Part shown: piece after piece, positions 21,642-29,764 of the stretch
Layout of the letters: every line of letters begins with the position of its first letter
Position numbering within the stretch: the first letter of the stretch is position 1
From: Deltaproteobacteria bacterium
GTDB lineage: Bacteria; UBA10199; JADGCS01
Reading direction: 5' to 3'
Assembly: GCA_015228875.1 (NCBI GenBank)
Contig: JADGCS010000048.1
Location: 1 to 32,500, forward strand
DNA: 32,500 bases
Notes under the pieces: generated by a model
Told to the model about the DNA's origin: nothing
What the model saw: the letters and a program-made list of their open reading frames with translations, nothing else
Database searches by the model: none
Translations under genes and position numbers: made by a program

Positions 21642-22898
21642 ATGGTTGATGCAATCAACTGGGACGAAAAAGAACGCATGTTACTTGATCTTGGTGAGGT
21701 TAAGGGTTGTTTTAAAAGATGCCTCGAACCGTTGATGAATGTTATGGGCGATCAGGCGGCTGTTCCGGTGCAGACTTTAGCAGACAAATGGACCATGCTG
21801 GTCAACGGCAAGCCCTGGGATCTATTGTGCGACAGGATCTGGCATCCCAGATTTTCACCCGACGGCCGGTTGACAGCCCTTGTGCAATTAGACGACCAGT
21901 GGGCTCTGGCCGTGGACGGCGTGCTCAGCGAAGAGCGCTTCGATTTTATCTGGAACCCCAAAACCAGCCCTGACGGCGCGCATATTGCGGCCCTGGTTAA
22001 AAAGGACAACCGTCATACCGTCCTTGTCGATGGCAAAACGTGGCAGCACAACTACATCTCCATCCGTGATTACGCCCTCGATCATCAGGGCAATGTCGCC
22101 GCTACAGTACAGGTAGAGCCGTTGGCCGAGGCTGACATCGACAAATTCTTTCAGGGCACATGGAGTGTGGTTTACAACGATGTGCTCTGGCAGAACAAAT
22201 ACATCAATGCCTACACGCCGGTTATTGGTCCCGACGGCCGCACAGTTTCTGCAGAGGTGCGCACAGACAGACTGGACTACACCATTGCCATCGACGATCG
22301 TGCGTGGTCCACAAAATATGAGTGTGTCTGGGAGCAGGCGCATCACCCCAAAACAAACGCCGTGGTTGCTCCGGCCCTGCACTCTGGTGGTTGGTCCATG
22401 GCATCAAACGATGGTTTTATCTGGGACAAAAAATACGCGCAGCTCTGGCACCCCAAATTTTCACCCGATGGGACAAGGCTTGCGGTTATTGCATCTCCCA
22501 CATTTGGTAGATGGACTATCGCGGTGGATGACCAACCATGGAAGGCTACATTTGGCGATGTGGTGCTCGATCCCGTGTTTGGCGCGGACAGCCGGCATGT
22601 TGCCGTGGTGGTTAAAGATAACGAGCGGTGGTCTGTTGCCGTTGACGGCACGGTGTGGGGCGATACGTTCGACATGTGCTGGGATCCGGTCATCAGTCCC
22701 GACGGGGCGACGACCCTTGCCAAGGTAGAAAAAGGCGGCCGATACGCCATTGCGATCAACGGCAGGACAGGGGGGCAATCCTTTGATGGCCTGTGGTCGC
22801 CACTTTTTAGCCCCGATAAAAAGTCTGTTCTTGTCAAGTGCCGTGAGGGGGACAGGTTTTACACCAGGGTTGTCGGGATTGGTGAATTGCTCAGTTAA
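21642..22898 (+). CDS. tmcD: TmcD, Trp-rich beta-propeller subunit of Tmc-type redox complex
   Basis: A 418-residue cytoplasmic protein made of PD40/WD40-like beta-propeller repeats. Units of the form W-x-(hydrophobic)4-D/N-G-x-x-W alternate with (H/N/D)P-x-(F/I)-(S)PDG motifs at least seven times, and it is rich in tryptophan. This is the character of TmcD, the Trp-rich subunit of the TmcABCD transmembrane complex of Desulfovibrio. The two genes after it encode matching TmcC and TmcB subunits, which makes the identification firm. Its exact role in the complex is unknown; it sits on the cytoplasmic side. AAGGGTGA precedes the ATG, and a promoter lies just upstream. Confidence 0.85.
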   Translation: MVDAINWDEKERMLLDLGEVKGCFKRCLEPLMNVMGDQAAVPVQTLADKWTMLVNGKPWDLLCDRIWHPRFSPDGRLTALVQLDDQWALAVDGVLSEERFDFIWNPKTSPDGAHIAALVKKDNRHTVLVDGKTWQHNYISIRDYALDHQGNVAATVQVEPLAEADIDKFFQGTWSVVYNDVLWQNKYINAYTPVIGPDGRTVSAEVRTDRLDYTIAIDDRAWSTKYECVWEQAHHPKTNAVVAPALHSGGWSMASNDGFIWDKKYAQLWHPKFSPDGTRLAVIASPTFGRWTIAVDDQPWKATFGDVVLDPVFGADSRHVAVVVKDNERWSVAVDGTVWGDTFDMCWDPVISPDGATTLAKVEKGGRYAIAINGRTGGQSFDGLWSPLFSPDKKSVLVKCREGDRFYTRVVGIGELLS

Positions 22899-22925
22899 CA
22901 AACGCTTTGCAAAGGGAACATAACC

Positions 22926-23573
22926 ATGTACGCACTTCTTACTGGGCCCCTGTTGTGGCTAAGTCTCCTCGTTTTTTTTATTGGCAGTCTTTTCAGAATC
23001 ATCCAGATGTTTCGGCTCGCAAAAAAAGAAAAGGTCATTTACCCGTACATGACGGTCAGGCACTCCTTAAGGTCCATTATCCACTGGATTGTCCCCTTTG
23101 CCGGCAGAAACATGAGACTCAGGCCCTTTATGACTATCGCCACCTTTGCCTTTCACCTCTCGCTTTTTGCAGCCCCGTTATTTCTTGTGGCTCACAATGT
23201 TATTCTCGATGCACGGTGGGGGGTGAGTCTGTGGGTGCTCCCCGAGACAGTGGCCGATGTGCTGACCCTGATTGTCATTGCCGTCTGTGTTTTTTTCTTT
23301 GTCCGAAGGATGTTTGCCCCAGAGGTCTTGTACGTCACATCGTGGGGAGATGTTATTCTTCTTGTGCTGATTGCGCTCCCTTTTGTGACAGGCTTTATCG
23401 CACACCATCAGTTTTTTGCCTCTAGGGCCGTGTTGATTGCCCACATAATTCTTGGCGAGATTATGCTGATGCTTGTCCCGTTTACACGCCTTAGTCACAT
23501 GCTCTATTTCTTTTTTACACGGGCCTACATGGGCTGTGAATTTGGCAACGTCAGAAACTCAAGAGACTGGTAA
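22926..23573 (+). CDS. tmcC: TmcC, membrane cytochrome b subunit (NarI-like)
   Basis: A 215-residue protein with five transmembrane helices. Histidines suited to bind b hemes lie in SIIHWIV, FHLSLF, LVAHNVI, IAHIILG and RLSHMLYF. The ending HMLYFFFTRAYMG resembles the NarI/HmcE/TmcC family. It moves electrons across the membrane, probably to or from menaquinone, between the periplasmic cytochrome and the cytoplasmic TmcB. It is placed 27 bases after tmcD and 14 before tmcB. Confidence 0.85.
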   Translation: MYALLTGPLLWLSLLVFFIGSLFRIIQMFRLAKKEKVIYPYMTVRHSLRSIIHWIVPFAGRNMRLRPFMTIATFAFHLSLFAAPLFLVAHNVILDARWGVSLWVLPETVADVLTLIVIAVCVFFFVRRMFAPEVLYVTSWGDVILLVLIALPFVTGFIAHHQFFASRAVLIAHIILGEIMLMLVPFTRLSHMLYFFFTRAYMGCEFGNVRNSRDW

Positions 23574-23587
23574 AAGGAGATCTCCCG

Positions 23588-24895
23588 ATGTTAGCAAACA
23601 GAAGAGAAGTCGCGGACCCCGGAATCGACAACGCGCTTAAAAAACTCACCCCCGAAAAAATAGAGGCCGTGGTCAGAAAAGTCTTTAATCCCAAAGTTTC
23701 GGCACGGCTCAAGGTGTATCTCGATACCTGCGTTCACTGTGGTCTTTGTTCCAATGCCTGTCATACCTACAACTCACGCGACAAGGACCCCCGATACTCG
23801 CCTGTTGGCAAGGTCAAGCAGACGATCTGGGAGATCATTAAAAAAGATTATAAAGTCGATGCCGGATTTATCAAACTTGCCGCACGAATCGCCTTTGTCG
23901 AGTGTAACGCCTGCAGGCGGTGCAGCATGTACTGCCCGTTTGGGATCGACATCGCCTTTTTTATGATGACCATCCGCAGGATCTGTCACCTGCTGGGTGT
24001 TGTTCCGCAATATCTGCAGGACACAGTCAACAGTCATTCGACTACCATGAACCAGATGTGGGTTCAGCAGGACGACTGGATTGACGCCCTGCAGTGGCAG
24101 GAGGACGACGCCAATATGGAGGTTGCAGGGGCGCGAATCCCTCTGGAGGTTGAGGGCGCCGATTTTATGTACTCCGTCATTGCGCCCGAACCCAAAATAC
24201 TGGCACAGCTTCTCGCAAACATGTCCATCATCGCAACCAAGGCCGGTCTTAATTGGACCATGCCGGCGACAGACGGCTGGGACAACAGCAATATGGCCAT
24301 GTATTCGGGCGACTTCGAAACCATGGCGCGTGTCGAAAAACTCCATTGGGAGACCGCACTCAGGCTCAAGGTCAAAAAGGTTGTCATGGGTGAGTGCGGT
24401 CATGCTTTTAGGGGTGCGGTTTACGACGGGCCCAAATGGCTCTCGTGGCGCAAAACGCCCATTCCCATGGTGCACGCGATCGAATTTTATTACGACCTCT
24501 TAAAAAGCGGCAAGATCAAGGTGGCAAAAAAATTTGCTGAGCCCGTGACGGTGCAGGACCCCTGCAATGTCGTGCGGGGCAGGGGGCTTGGCAAAAAACT
24601 CCGTTACATCATGAATGCCCTGTGTGCCGATTTTCGCGATGTCGAACCCCGCATGGAGCACAACTACTGCTGCGCGGCCGGCGGTGGTGTGATCAACTGC
24701 GGTGCGCCGTGGAAACGGGACAGGGTCGAGGGTAACAAGGTCAAGGCCGAGCAGATTAAACAAACAGGGGCCGATGTCATTGTCACGCCCTGTCACAACT
24801 GTCACAGTGGCATCGAGGACATCATTGGCTTTTACAAGTTAAAGGTGCATGTCAAGTTTATCAGCGAGATCATGGTCGAGGTCATGGAGAAGTAG
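23588..24895 (+). CDS. tmcB: TmcB, cytoplasmic iron-sulfur CCG-domain subunit (HdrD-like)
   Basis: A 435-residue protein. Two [4Fe-4S] ferredoxin motifs lie near residues 48-120 (CVHCGLCSNACH and CNACRRCSMYCPFG). Two CCG-type domains follow, as in heterodisulfide reductase subunit D: the first is degenerate (GECGHAFRG, PCNVVRGRG) and the second has NYCCAAGGG and PCHNCHSG. The CHNCH text is part of the CCG motif and not a heme site. In Tmc and Hmc complexes this subunit faces the cytoplasm and is thought to exchange electrons with sulfate-reduction enzymes or a thiol/disulfide partner. GGAG precedes the start. Confidence 0.87.
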   Translation: MLANRREVADPGIDNALKKLTPEKIEAVVRKVFNPKVSARLKVYLDTCVHCGLCSNACHTYNSRDKDPRYSPVGKVKQTIWEIIKKDYKVDAGFIKLAARIAFVECNACRRCSMYCPFGIDIAFFMMTIRRICHLLGVVPQYLQDTVNSHSTTMNQMWVQQDDWIDALQWQEDDANMEVAGARIPLEVEGADFMYSVIAPEPKILAQLLANMSIIATKAGLNWTMPATDGWDNSNMAMYSGDFETMARVEKLHWETALRLKVKKVVMGECGHAFRGAVYDGPKWLSWRKTPIPMVHAIEFYYDLLKSGKIKVAKKFAEPVTVQDPCNVVRGRGLGKKLRYIMNALCADFRDVEPRMEHNYCCAAGGGVINCGAPWKRDRVEGNKVKAEQIKQTGADVIVTPCHNCHSGIEDIIGFYKLKVHVKFISEIMVEVMEK

Positions 24896-24906
24896 GGGAC
24901 AAAAAC

Positions 24907-26214
24907 ATGAAAAAACTTTTATTTGCATCTGCCTTGGTTACAGGATTTGTTTTTCTGTCGGTCGCAGAGGTCTCTTCGGGGACCGTCAGCAAGGTTTTTA
25001 AAAAGGGCACTGAGGCCAATGGTTCTATTCCAACCATCGCGCACTCCGAACTCTTCAAGCTCGAGAGGGCGCCAGTCGTGTTTAATCACGACGCGCACAA
25101 CGAGGTCCTCGGCTATCCCGATTGCACAACCTGTCACCGTCAAGATGCGCAGGGCCAACCGGCGTACACATTTTACAACGATGAAGAGGCTCATGATAAA
25201 ACCCTTTTTATGCAGCGTTATCACTCAAGCTGTATCAGGTGTCACGAGGTAGAAAGCAAAGGGCCGGTGATTTGTGCCGAATGCCACAACAAAGACAACG
25301 CGCCATACACCTCAAAGGTATTTTTTGAACACTCAAAACACAGGGAGGTCTTGGACAAGGGTTGCAACAGCTGTCACCCCAAGGGCAGGGAGGAAAGGCC
25401 CTGCACCGCGTGTCACCAAAAGACAGATGCTGACACTTTGTCCCTCCGCAAAATTTATCATAAGGCCTGTTTTGACTGTCACTACAAGTCAAATCACAAA
25501 CAACAGCGCTGTGCGCAGTGTCACGATGCCTCGGTTAATCACCAAATAAAGGTCGTTGCCCACTCGTACTCAAAGACCGATGTGATCACCATGACCAATC
25601 CGGGAAACACCATGTCCCCTGTTATTTTTGATCACAAAAAACATGAGCGGGTGGCGGGGCATGGGGATTCCTGCAGGGGCTGTCATACACTGCATGTGCG
25701 TTCCATCGATCACTTTAAGGACTTTGAAGAGACCAGCAGGTTTTGTGCGGACTGCCACAAAAAGGCGGGCCTTGTCCCCGAAGAATCTTCCAAAAAGCTT
25801 TATCACGACGAAAATGTGGCCACAAGCTGTGTGGGATGTCATAAGCAAAGCGGCCGCGGTCCACTTAAGGATAAATGCTCAAATTGTCATCAGGGTCAGG
25901 AGAGGGCCGTGCAGATTCATGTGCAGGCAGGTGACTCCGTGATGATCTCGTCGATCTCCGAAATTTACGAGCCTGTCGCCTTTCCGCACAAAATGCACGA
26001 GGTCATGATCGGCTGTGAGTCCTGTCATCACAACAGCCCCAAAAATCAAAAACCCGCGTGCCGGATGTGTCATGCGCAGTCCGACGAATTTCATAAGCTC
26101 GACAAACCCGGCCTTCGCGGGGCCTATCACAGGCAGTGCGTGGATTGCCACGAGCACATGCAAAAGGGTCCGGTGAAGTGTGTTGATTGTCACGCAAAAA
26201 AGGAAGCGCGATGA
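24907..26214 (+). CDS. Periplasmic 15-heme cytochrome c (HmcA-like)
   Basis: A 435-residue exported protein with a signal peptide (about 1-24) and fifteen CxxCH motifs. They fall into four class III cytochrome c3-like modules with 3, 4, 4 and 4 hemes. Each module begins with an F-x-H-(x)2-H type ligand segment (FNHDAH, FEHSKH, FDHKKH, FPHKMH) and the third heme follows YH. The first module lacks its second heme. This is close to HmcA of Desulfovibrio, which has 16 hemes in about 545 residues and, as I recall, also a three-heme module, but it is shorter. It would take electrons from periplasmic c3 or hydrogenase and pass them to the membrane subunits. Its stop overlaps the next start (ATGA). 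Confidence 0.9.
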   Translation: MKKLLFASALVTGFVFLSVAEVSSGTVSKVFKKGTEANGSIPTIAHSELFKLERAPVVFNHDAHNEVLGYPDCTTCHRQDAQGQPAYTFYNDEEAHDKTLFMQRYHSSCIRCHEVESKGPVICAECHNKDNAPYTSKVFFEHSKHREVLDKGCNSCHPKGREERPCTACHQKTDADTLSLRKIYHKACFDCHYKSNHKQQRCAQCHDASVNHQIKVVAHSYSKTDVITMTNPGNTMSPVIFDHKKHERVAGHGDSCRGCHTLHVRSIDHFKDFEETSRFCADCHKKAGLVPEESSKKLYHDENVATSCVGCHKQSGRGPLKDKCSNCHQGQERAVQIHVQAGDSVMISSISEIYEPVAFPHKMHEVMIGCESCHHNSPKNQKPACRMCHAQSDEFHKLDKPGLRGAYHRQCVDCHEHMQKGPVKCVDCHAKKEAR

Positions 26215-27158
26215 CTGTAAGCAGAAGAAATTTTCTCAAATTAATGGGCCTCGCCGCAGGGACCCTTGCTGTGGGTCGTGTCCAAGCGCACACCGGTGGA
26301 TCTGACACCGCAGAGGGTGGGTTTGGGATGCTGACCGACATCAGTCTCTGCATTGGTTGCAGGTCGTGCGAACAGGCCTGTCACGACATCAACGCCATGC
26401 CTGAGCCGGATGAACCCTTCACCGATCCCGGCGTTTTTAAAAAGTACAGGCGCATGACAGAAAAAACCTACACCGTTGTCAATAAATTTAACAGCGTTTA
26501 CAAAGAAGGTCTCCCCGTTTACACAAAAATTCAATGCATGCACTGCCAGGACCCTGCCTGTGTCTCTGCGTGTCTTGTGGGTGCACTACAAAAGACCAAA
26601 GAGGGGCCTGTCCTTTGGGATTCCTGGAAATGCATGGGCTGTCGTTACTGCATGATTGCCTGCCCCTTTGAGGTCCCTGCCTATGAATATCACAAGGGGA
26701 TCGAGCCCAGGGTCATGAAGTGCACCATGTGTTACCCTTTGGTCAAACAGGGGGGTATCCCCGCCTGCGCGAGTGTTTGCCCCGTAGAAGCCATCAAATT
26801 TGGTCCCAAAAAAGAACTGCTCGGGTATGCAAGGGAACGCATCAAACAGCACCCCGACCGCTACATCAATCACATTTACGGGGAGCATGAGGTTGGCGGG
26901 ACAGACTGGATTTACATAGCCCCGCAGGATTTTGCCACGATGGGTTTTTTAAGCCTCTCCCCCGAGGCACCGCCACGACTTACCGAGGCCATTCAGCACG
27001 GGGTCTTCAAATATTTTATTCCCCCCGTTTTGTTATTTGGTGTACTTGGTTTAACCATGTTTCTTACAAAAAACAATGGCGGGGAACAAAATGACTCACA
27101 CCACACGTCGCTAGGGGACGGGGGCGGGCCTCACGTCAAAGGAGCAGTCAAAAAATGA
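26211..27158 (+). CDS. Tat-exported four-cluster ferredoxin subunit (HmcB/HybA/DsrO-like)
   Basis: A 315-residue protein with a twin-arginine signal (SRRNFLKLMGLAAG). Sixteen or so cysteines form four ferredoxin-type [4Fe-4S] motifs (CIGCRSCEQAC, CMHCQDPACVSAC, CMGCRYCMIAC and CTMCYPL...CASVC). A C-terminal membrane anchor lies at about residues 265-285 (YFIPPVLLFGVLGLTMFL). It is the periplasmic electron relay between the 15-heme cytochrome and the NrfD-type membrane subunit. The ATG at 26211 overlaps the TGA of the cytochrome gene and gives a clean Tat signal; an earlier ATG at 26187 does not. Its stop overlaps the next start as well. Confidence 0.9.
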   Translation: MTVSRRNFLKLMGLAAGTLAVGRVQAHTGGSDTAEGGFGMLTDISLCIGCRSCEQACHDINAMPEPDEPFTDPGVFKKYRRMTEKTYTVVNKFNSVYKEGLPVYTKIQCMHCQDPACVSACLVGALQKTKEGPVLWDSWKCMGCRYCMIACPFEVPAYEYHKGIEPRVMKCTMCYPLVKQGGIPACASVCPVEAIKFGPKKELLGYARERIKQHPDRYINHIYGEHEVGGTDWIYIAPQDFATMGFLSLSPEAPPRLTEAIQHGVFKYFIPPVLLFGVLGLTMFLTKNNGGEQNDSHHTSLGDGGGPHVKGAVKK

Positions 27159-28360
27159 GCACGCATGGACACGCACGCCCCATTTCAAAAAAACTTTTGA
27201 CCCCGGGTTTTTATGCCATGGCGGTCTTGTCGATTATTGGCATCACCATTGCCCTGTACCGTTTTGCCTTTGGCATGGGGACCGTGACCAATCTCGACAA
27301 CAATTACCCGTGGGGCCTGTGGATTGGTGTTGATGTGGCCTCCGGCGTGGCCCTTGCGGCAGGTGGTTTTACCACGGCGTTTCTTGCGCACATCCTGCAC
27401 CGGCACAAATACGAGACCATCGTGAGACCCGCTCTGCTCACGGCCATGCTGGGGTATACCTTTGTGGGACTCGGTGTGTTTACGGACCTCGGAAAATACT
27501 ACAACATCTGGCACCTCATGCTCCCCTCGATGTGGCAGTTTAACTCTGCGCTGTTTGAGGTAGGCATGTGCGTGATGATGTATCTCACGGTCTTGTACAT
27601 TGAGTTTCTGCCCCTTGTGACCGAACGCTTTATTGGCAGGGTCGATCTGCCTGGGATACTTGCTACTATTAACAAGCCGGTTGATGCGTGTTTAAGGATC
27701 GCGCAAAGGACTTTGGACAAGCTTATTTTTGTCTTTGTCATTTTGGGGGTTGTGCTCTCCTGTGCCCACCAGTCGTCTCTTGGCACACTCCTCACCATTG
27801 CGCCGTACAAGGTACACCCGCTGTGGTGGTCGCCGTTTCTTCCCCTGATGTTTTTGCTCTCCGCCATCGCTGTTGGTTACCCGATGGTGATCTTTGAATC
27901 CATGTGGGCCCATAAATCTTTTGGGCTCAAAAACGACATGCAGACGCTCTCTGCGTTGGCACGGATCATCCCCTTTACCATCGGGCTTTACCTCGCGGTC
28001 AAGATCGGCGACCTCATTTACAGGGGGGCGTACATTCATATTTTCGACAACTCCAAACAGTCCAACATGTTTCTTGTCGAGATTGTATTTGGTGTGATCA
28101 CGCCGTTTTTAATGTTTGCCTTCGCACGGGTCCGCAAAGACGCGCGGCTCCTCTTTACCGCGGCCGCGTTGTATGTTCTTTGCGGTGTTTTGTTAAACAG
28201 GGTCAATGTCTTTGTGGTCAGTTATCAGCCGCAGTTTACCGGATATTCCTATGTGCCTCACCCGCTTGAAGTATTGCTGACGATCGGTTACATTGCCCTT
28301 CTCATGCTTTTGTACAGGGTTATTGTGACAATTTTTCCGGTGATCACGCATCATGAATAG
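27155..28360 (+). CDS. NrfD/HybB/HmcC-type quinone-interacting membrane subunit
   Basis: A 401-residue protein with about ten transmembrane helices. Family landmarks are PWGLWIGVDVASGVALAAGG near residue 50, then GLGVFTDLGKYYNIWHLMLP and the CAHQSSLGTL motif near residue 205, as in HmcC and HybB. It has no heme or cluster and oxidises or reduces menaquinone in the membrane, coupled to the ferredoxin subunit. ATGA overlap with the gene before indicates one operon. With TmcB/C/D the locus encodes two membrane modules (a NarI-like cytochrome b and an NrfD-type subunit), as in the Hmc complex. Confidence 0.9.
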   Translation: MSTHGHARPISKKLLTPGFYAMAVLSIIGITIALYRFAFGMGTVTNLDNNYPWGLWIGVDVASGVALAAGGFTTAFLAHILHRHKYETIVRPALLTAMLGYTFVGLGVFTDLGKYYNIWHLMLPSMWQFNSALFEVGMCVMMYLTVLYIEFLPLVTERFIGRVDLPGILATINKPVDACLRIAQRTLDKLIFVFVILGVVLSCAHQSSLGTLLTIAPYKVHPLWWSPFLPLMFLLSAIAVGYPMVIFESMWAHKSFGLKNDMQTLSALARIIPFTIGLYLAVKIGDLIYRGAYIHIFDNSKQSNMFLVEIVFGVITPFLMFAFARVRKDARLLFTAAALYVLCGVLLNRVNVFVVSYQPQFTGYSYVPHPLEVLLTIGYIALLMLLYRVIVTIFPVITHHE

Positions 28361-28411
28361 GGGTTTCATCGGTGTGTGGTGAGAAAAAACTGTTTTAAAA
28401 AGGAGATCAAC

Positions 28412-28783
28412 ATGAAAATCGTCGTTCCCACAAACACAAACCAGGGCAAAGAGGCGCCACTTTGTGACCACTTTGGCAGTGCCTCTTTTTTCACCGTTTA
28501 CGATACAGACAAGGATGTTTTTGAAGTGATTGCCAATGGTGACGAGCAACACGAGCATGGTCAGTGTCAGCCCCTGTCCGCGATTGCCAACAGGGGCATC
28601 AATGTCATCCTGTGCCGCGGCATGGGCGTGAGGGCCTTGCAAAAACTCGGTCAGGCGGGCATCAGGGCGTTTGTCACGCATGCGGAGGATGTTGAGGGGG
28701 CACTCAACGATTTTAAAAACAAAAAAGTGACCGAGATGAACATATCCGACTGCTGTACAGGACATTCGGAGTGTCATTCGTAA
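28412..28783 (+). CDS. Stand-alone NifX/NafY-family (dinitrogenase Fe-Mo cofactor) protein
   Basis: A 123-residue protein that is one NifX-type domain: KIVVPTN start, then LCDHFGSASFFTVYDTD, the GVRALQKLGQAGI motif and a Cys/His-rich tail (CCTGHSECHS) likely to bind metal. Such proteins are common in anaerobes outside nitrogen fixation and may carry iron-sulfur or molybdenum-type clusters. The ATG at 28412 has an excellent AAGGAGATC site. It is the last gene after the Hmc/Tmc-like operon, 51 bases downstream. No nif genes are in the window. It is the same domain family found twice in the PDZ fusion at 8475. Confidence 0.88.
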   Translation: MKIVVPTNTNQGKEAPLCDHFGSASFFTVYDTDKDVFEVIANGDEQHEHGQCQPLSAIANRGINVILCRGMGVRALQKLGQAGIRAFVTHAEDVEGALNDFKNKKVTEMNISDCCTGHSECHS

Positions 28784-28836
28784 AGTGGGGGGGATTGTCT
28801 TAGACAGGCTTTTTGGCTCAATCAGGTGGGGCGCCA

Positions 28837-28851
28837 TGCCAAACATTGGCA
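28837..28851. terminator. Hairpin between convergent genes
   Basis: TGCCAA/TTGGCA with an ACA loop forms a perfect 6-bp stem in the gap between the NifX gene (plus) and the rhodanese gene (minus). There is no T run on either side, so its role as a terminator is uncertain. A smaller TGTC-TTA-GACA hairpin upstream is followed within a few bases by TTTTT. Confidence 0.35.
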
Positions 28852-28867
28852 CATGTTGGGACGGCCC

Positions 28868-29251
28868 CTACTTGTACCCCTTGGCCAGCATATCCCTGTA
28901 ACCGCCGCCGTTTGTGACGTTAGCATAACCCATTCCTTCGAGCAGTTGTTTGACGTAGTTTGCCCTGTTTCCAGTATTGCAGTACAGGATGATTTGATCA
29001 CTTTTGTTTTTGACATATTTGCTGATATCGCCACCAATCATATACGTGGGAATATTCAGCGCCACTTCCAGATGGCCGTCTGCAAATTCACTTTTATCTC
29101 TCACATCAATGATAACGGCAGGGTTTTGGTTTTGTGCAACAAGGGGGGCCTTGTGATCATCCTGTGTTTGTTTTTTTTCACCGCAACCTGTAAACCCGAT
29201 AAGAAATGCCGCGAGCAATGACGCAAGAAGCATGCGATAAAAGTAACTCAC
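28868..29251 (-). CDS. Rhodanese-domain lipoprotein
   Basis: A 127-residue protein with a lipoprotein signal (hydrophobic LLASLLAAFLIGF then TGC) and a single rhodanese domain: IIDVRDKSEFADGH, then active-site loop LYCNTGNRA with Cys and Arg, and GYANVTNGGGY. It would be anchored on the periplasmic side of a membrane and transfer or bind sulfane sulfur, or act in sulfide or metal handling. The GTG at 29251 is chosen because GAGG lies 5 bases before it; ATG at 29284 and 29233 are alternatives. It is transcribed away from the metal-uptake genes. Confidence 0.85.
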   Translation of the reverse strand: MSYFYRMLLASLLAAFLIGFTGCGEKKQTQDDHKAPLVAQNQNPAVIIDVRDKSEFADGHLEVALNIPTYMIGGDISKYVKNKSDQIILYCNTGNRANYVKQLLEGMGYANVTNGGGYRDMLAKGYK

Positions 29252-29297
29252 GATGACCTCGCTTTCATTTGTTAAGCAGGGCAAAATCTTTGGCCAG

Positions 29298-29325
29298 TTG
29301 ACACAGAATGAAATATTTGTAAATA
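29298..29325 (+). promoter_or_regulatory. Candidate promoter/operator of the metal-uptake operon
   Basis: TTGACA (29298-29303) is a perfect -35 hexamer. Downstream, TATTTGTAAATA (29314-29325) is a 12-base inverted repeat that would overlap the promoter, and TACAAT (29324-29329) is a possible -10 with a long 20-base spacing. The arrangement suits a repressor such as Zur or Fur, but the sequence does not match their standard boxes closely. Confidence 0.4.
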
Positions 29326-29335
29326 CAATTCACGG

Positions 29336-29629
29336 ATGGTGTTCAAAAAAAAAAGCGTCTCTTTTTTAATTGCGGCTGTTTTTTTTGTAGTGGTCCTCAT
29401 CACAGAGGCTCATGTCGAAAAAAACCATGCCAATGACCACGCGGGGCAGTGCGCACTATGCCAGCTTGCATGTCAGTTAAGATCTTTATCGCAGCTCGAT
29501 ACACAAAACGGCCTTGATGTCCCGCTGGATCTGCCACGTCACTTCATTGCTAAACAGTATGGTTTAAAATTGTGTCCGCTTCTCCGCGTTCCCTATCAAA
29601 GAGGGCCTCCCCCATTTGAGTTTTCCTGA
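29336..29629 (+). CDS. Small exported DUF2946-like protein
   Basis: A 97-residue protein with an N-terminal signal or anchor (about 8-24), then His/Cys-rich HVEKNHANDHAGQCALCQLA and a Pro-rich end (YQRGPPPFEF). The pattern of a short exported protein with CxxC and a terminal RGPP/RAPP motif fits the DUF2946 group, often found near metal or TonB transport genes. A role in periplasmic metal binding is inferred from its His and Cys and from the downstream importer. The start is the first codon after the candidate operator, with a weak ribosome binding site. Confidence 0.65.
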   Translation: MVFKKKSVSFLIAAVFFVVVLITEAHVEKNHANDHAGQCALCQLACQLRSLSQLDTQNGLDVPLDLPRHFIAKQYGLKLCPLLRVPYQRGPPPFEFS

Positions 29630-29741
29630 AAAGCCTTTTTAACAGCAATCCTGTATTGCGTTCAATCGTACAGGTGTTTTCTTTCTGTCAATTTTGATGG
29701 AATCGGTGGTGCATCATCATGACACACCGGTTCTTTGTTTT

Positions 29742-29754
29742 GTGTTTTAAACAC
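29742..29754 (+). promoter_or_regulatory. Palindrome next to ribosome binding site of the barrel gene
   Basis: GTGTTTTAAACAC is a palindrome with 6-base arms directly followed by the GGGGGA ribosome binding site (29755-29760) of the outer-membrane gene at 29765. It could be an operator or an RNA hairpin limiting translation. Confidence 0.35.
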
Positions 29755-29764
29755 GGGGGATTTT

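Noticed and set aside
24781-24810. CxxCH in TmcB as a heme c site
   Set aside because: The protein has no export signal and the motif falls inside the CCG domain (PCHNCHSG), so it is a cluster ligand segment.
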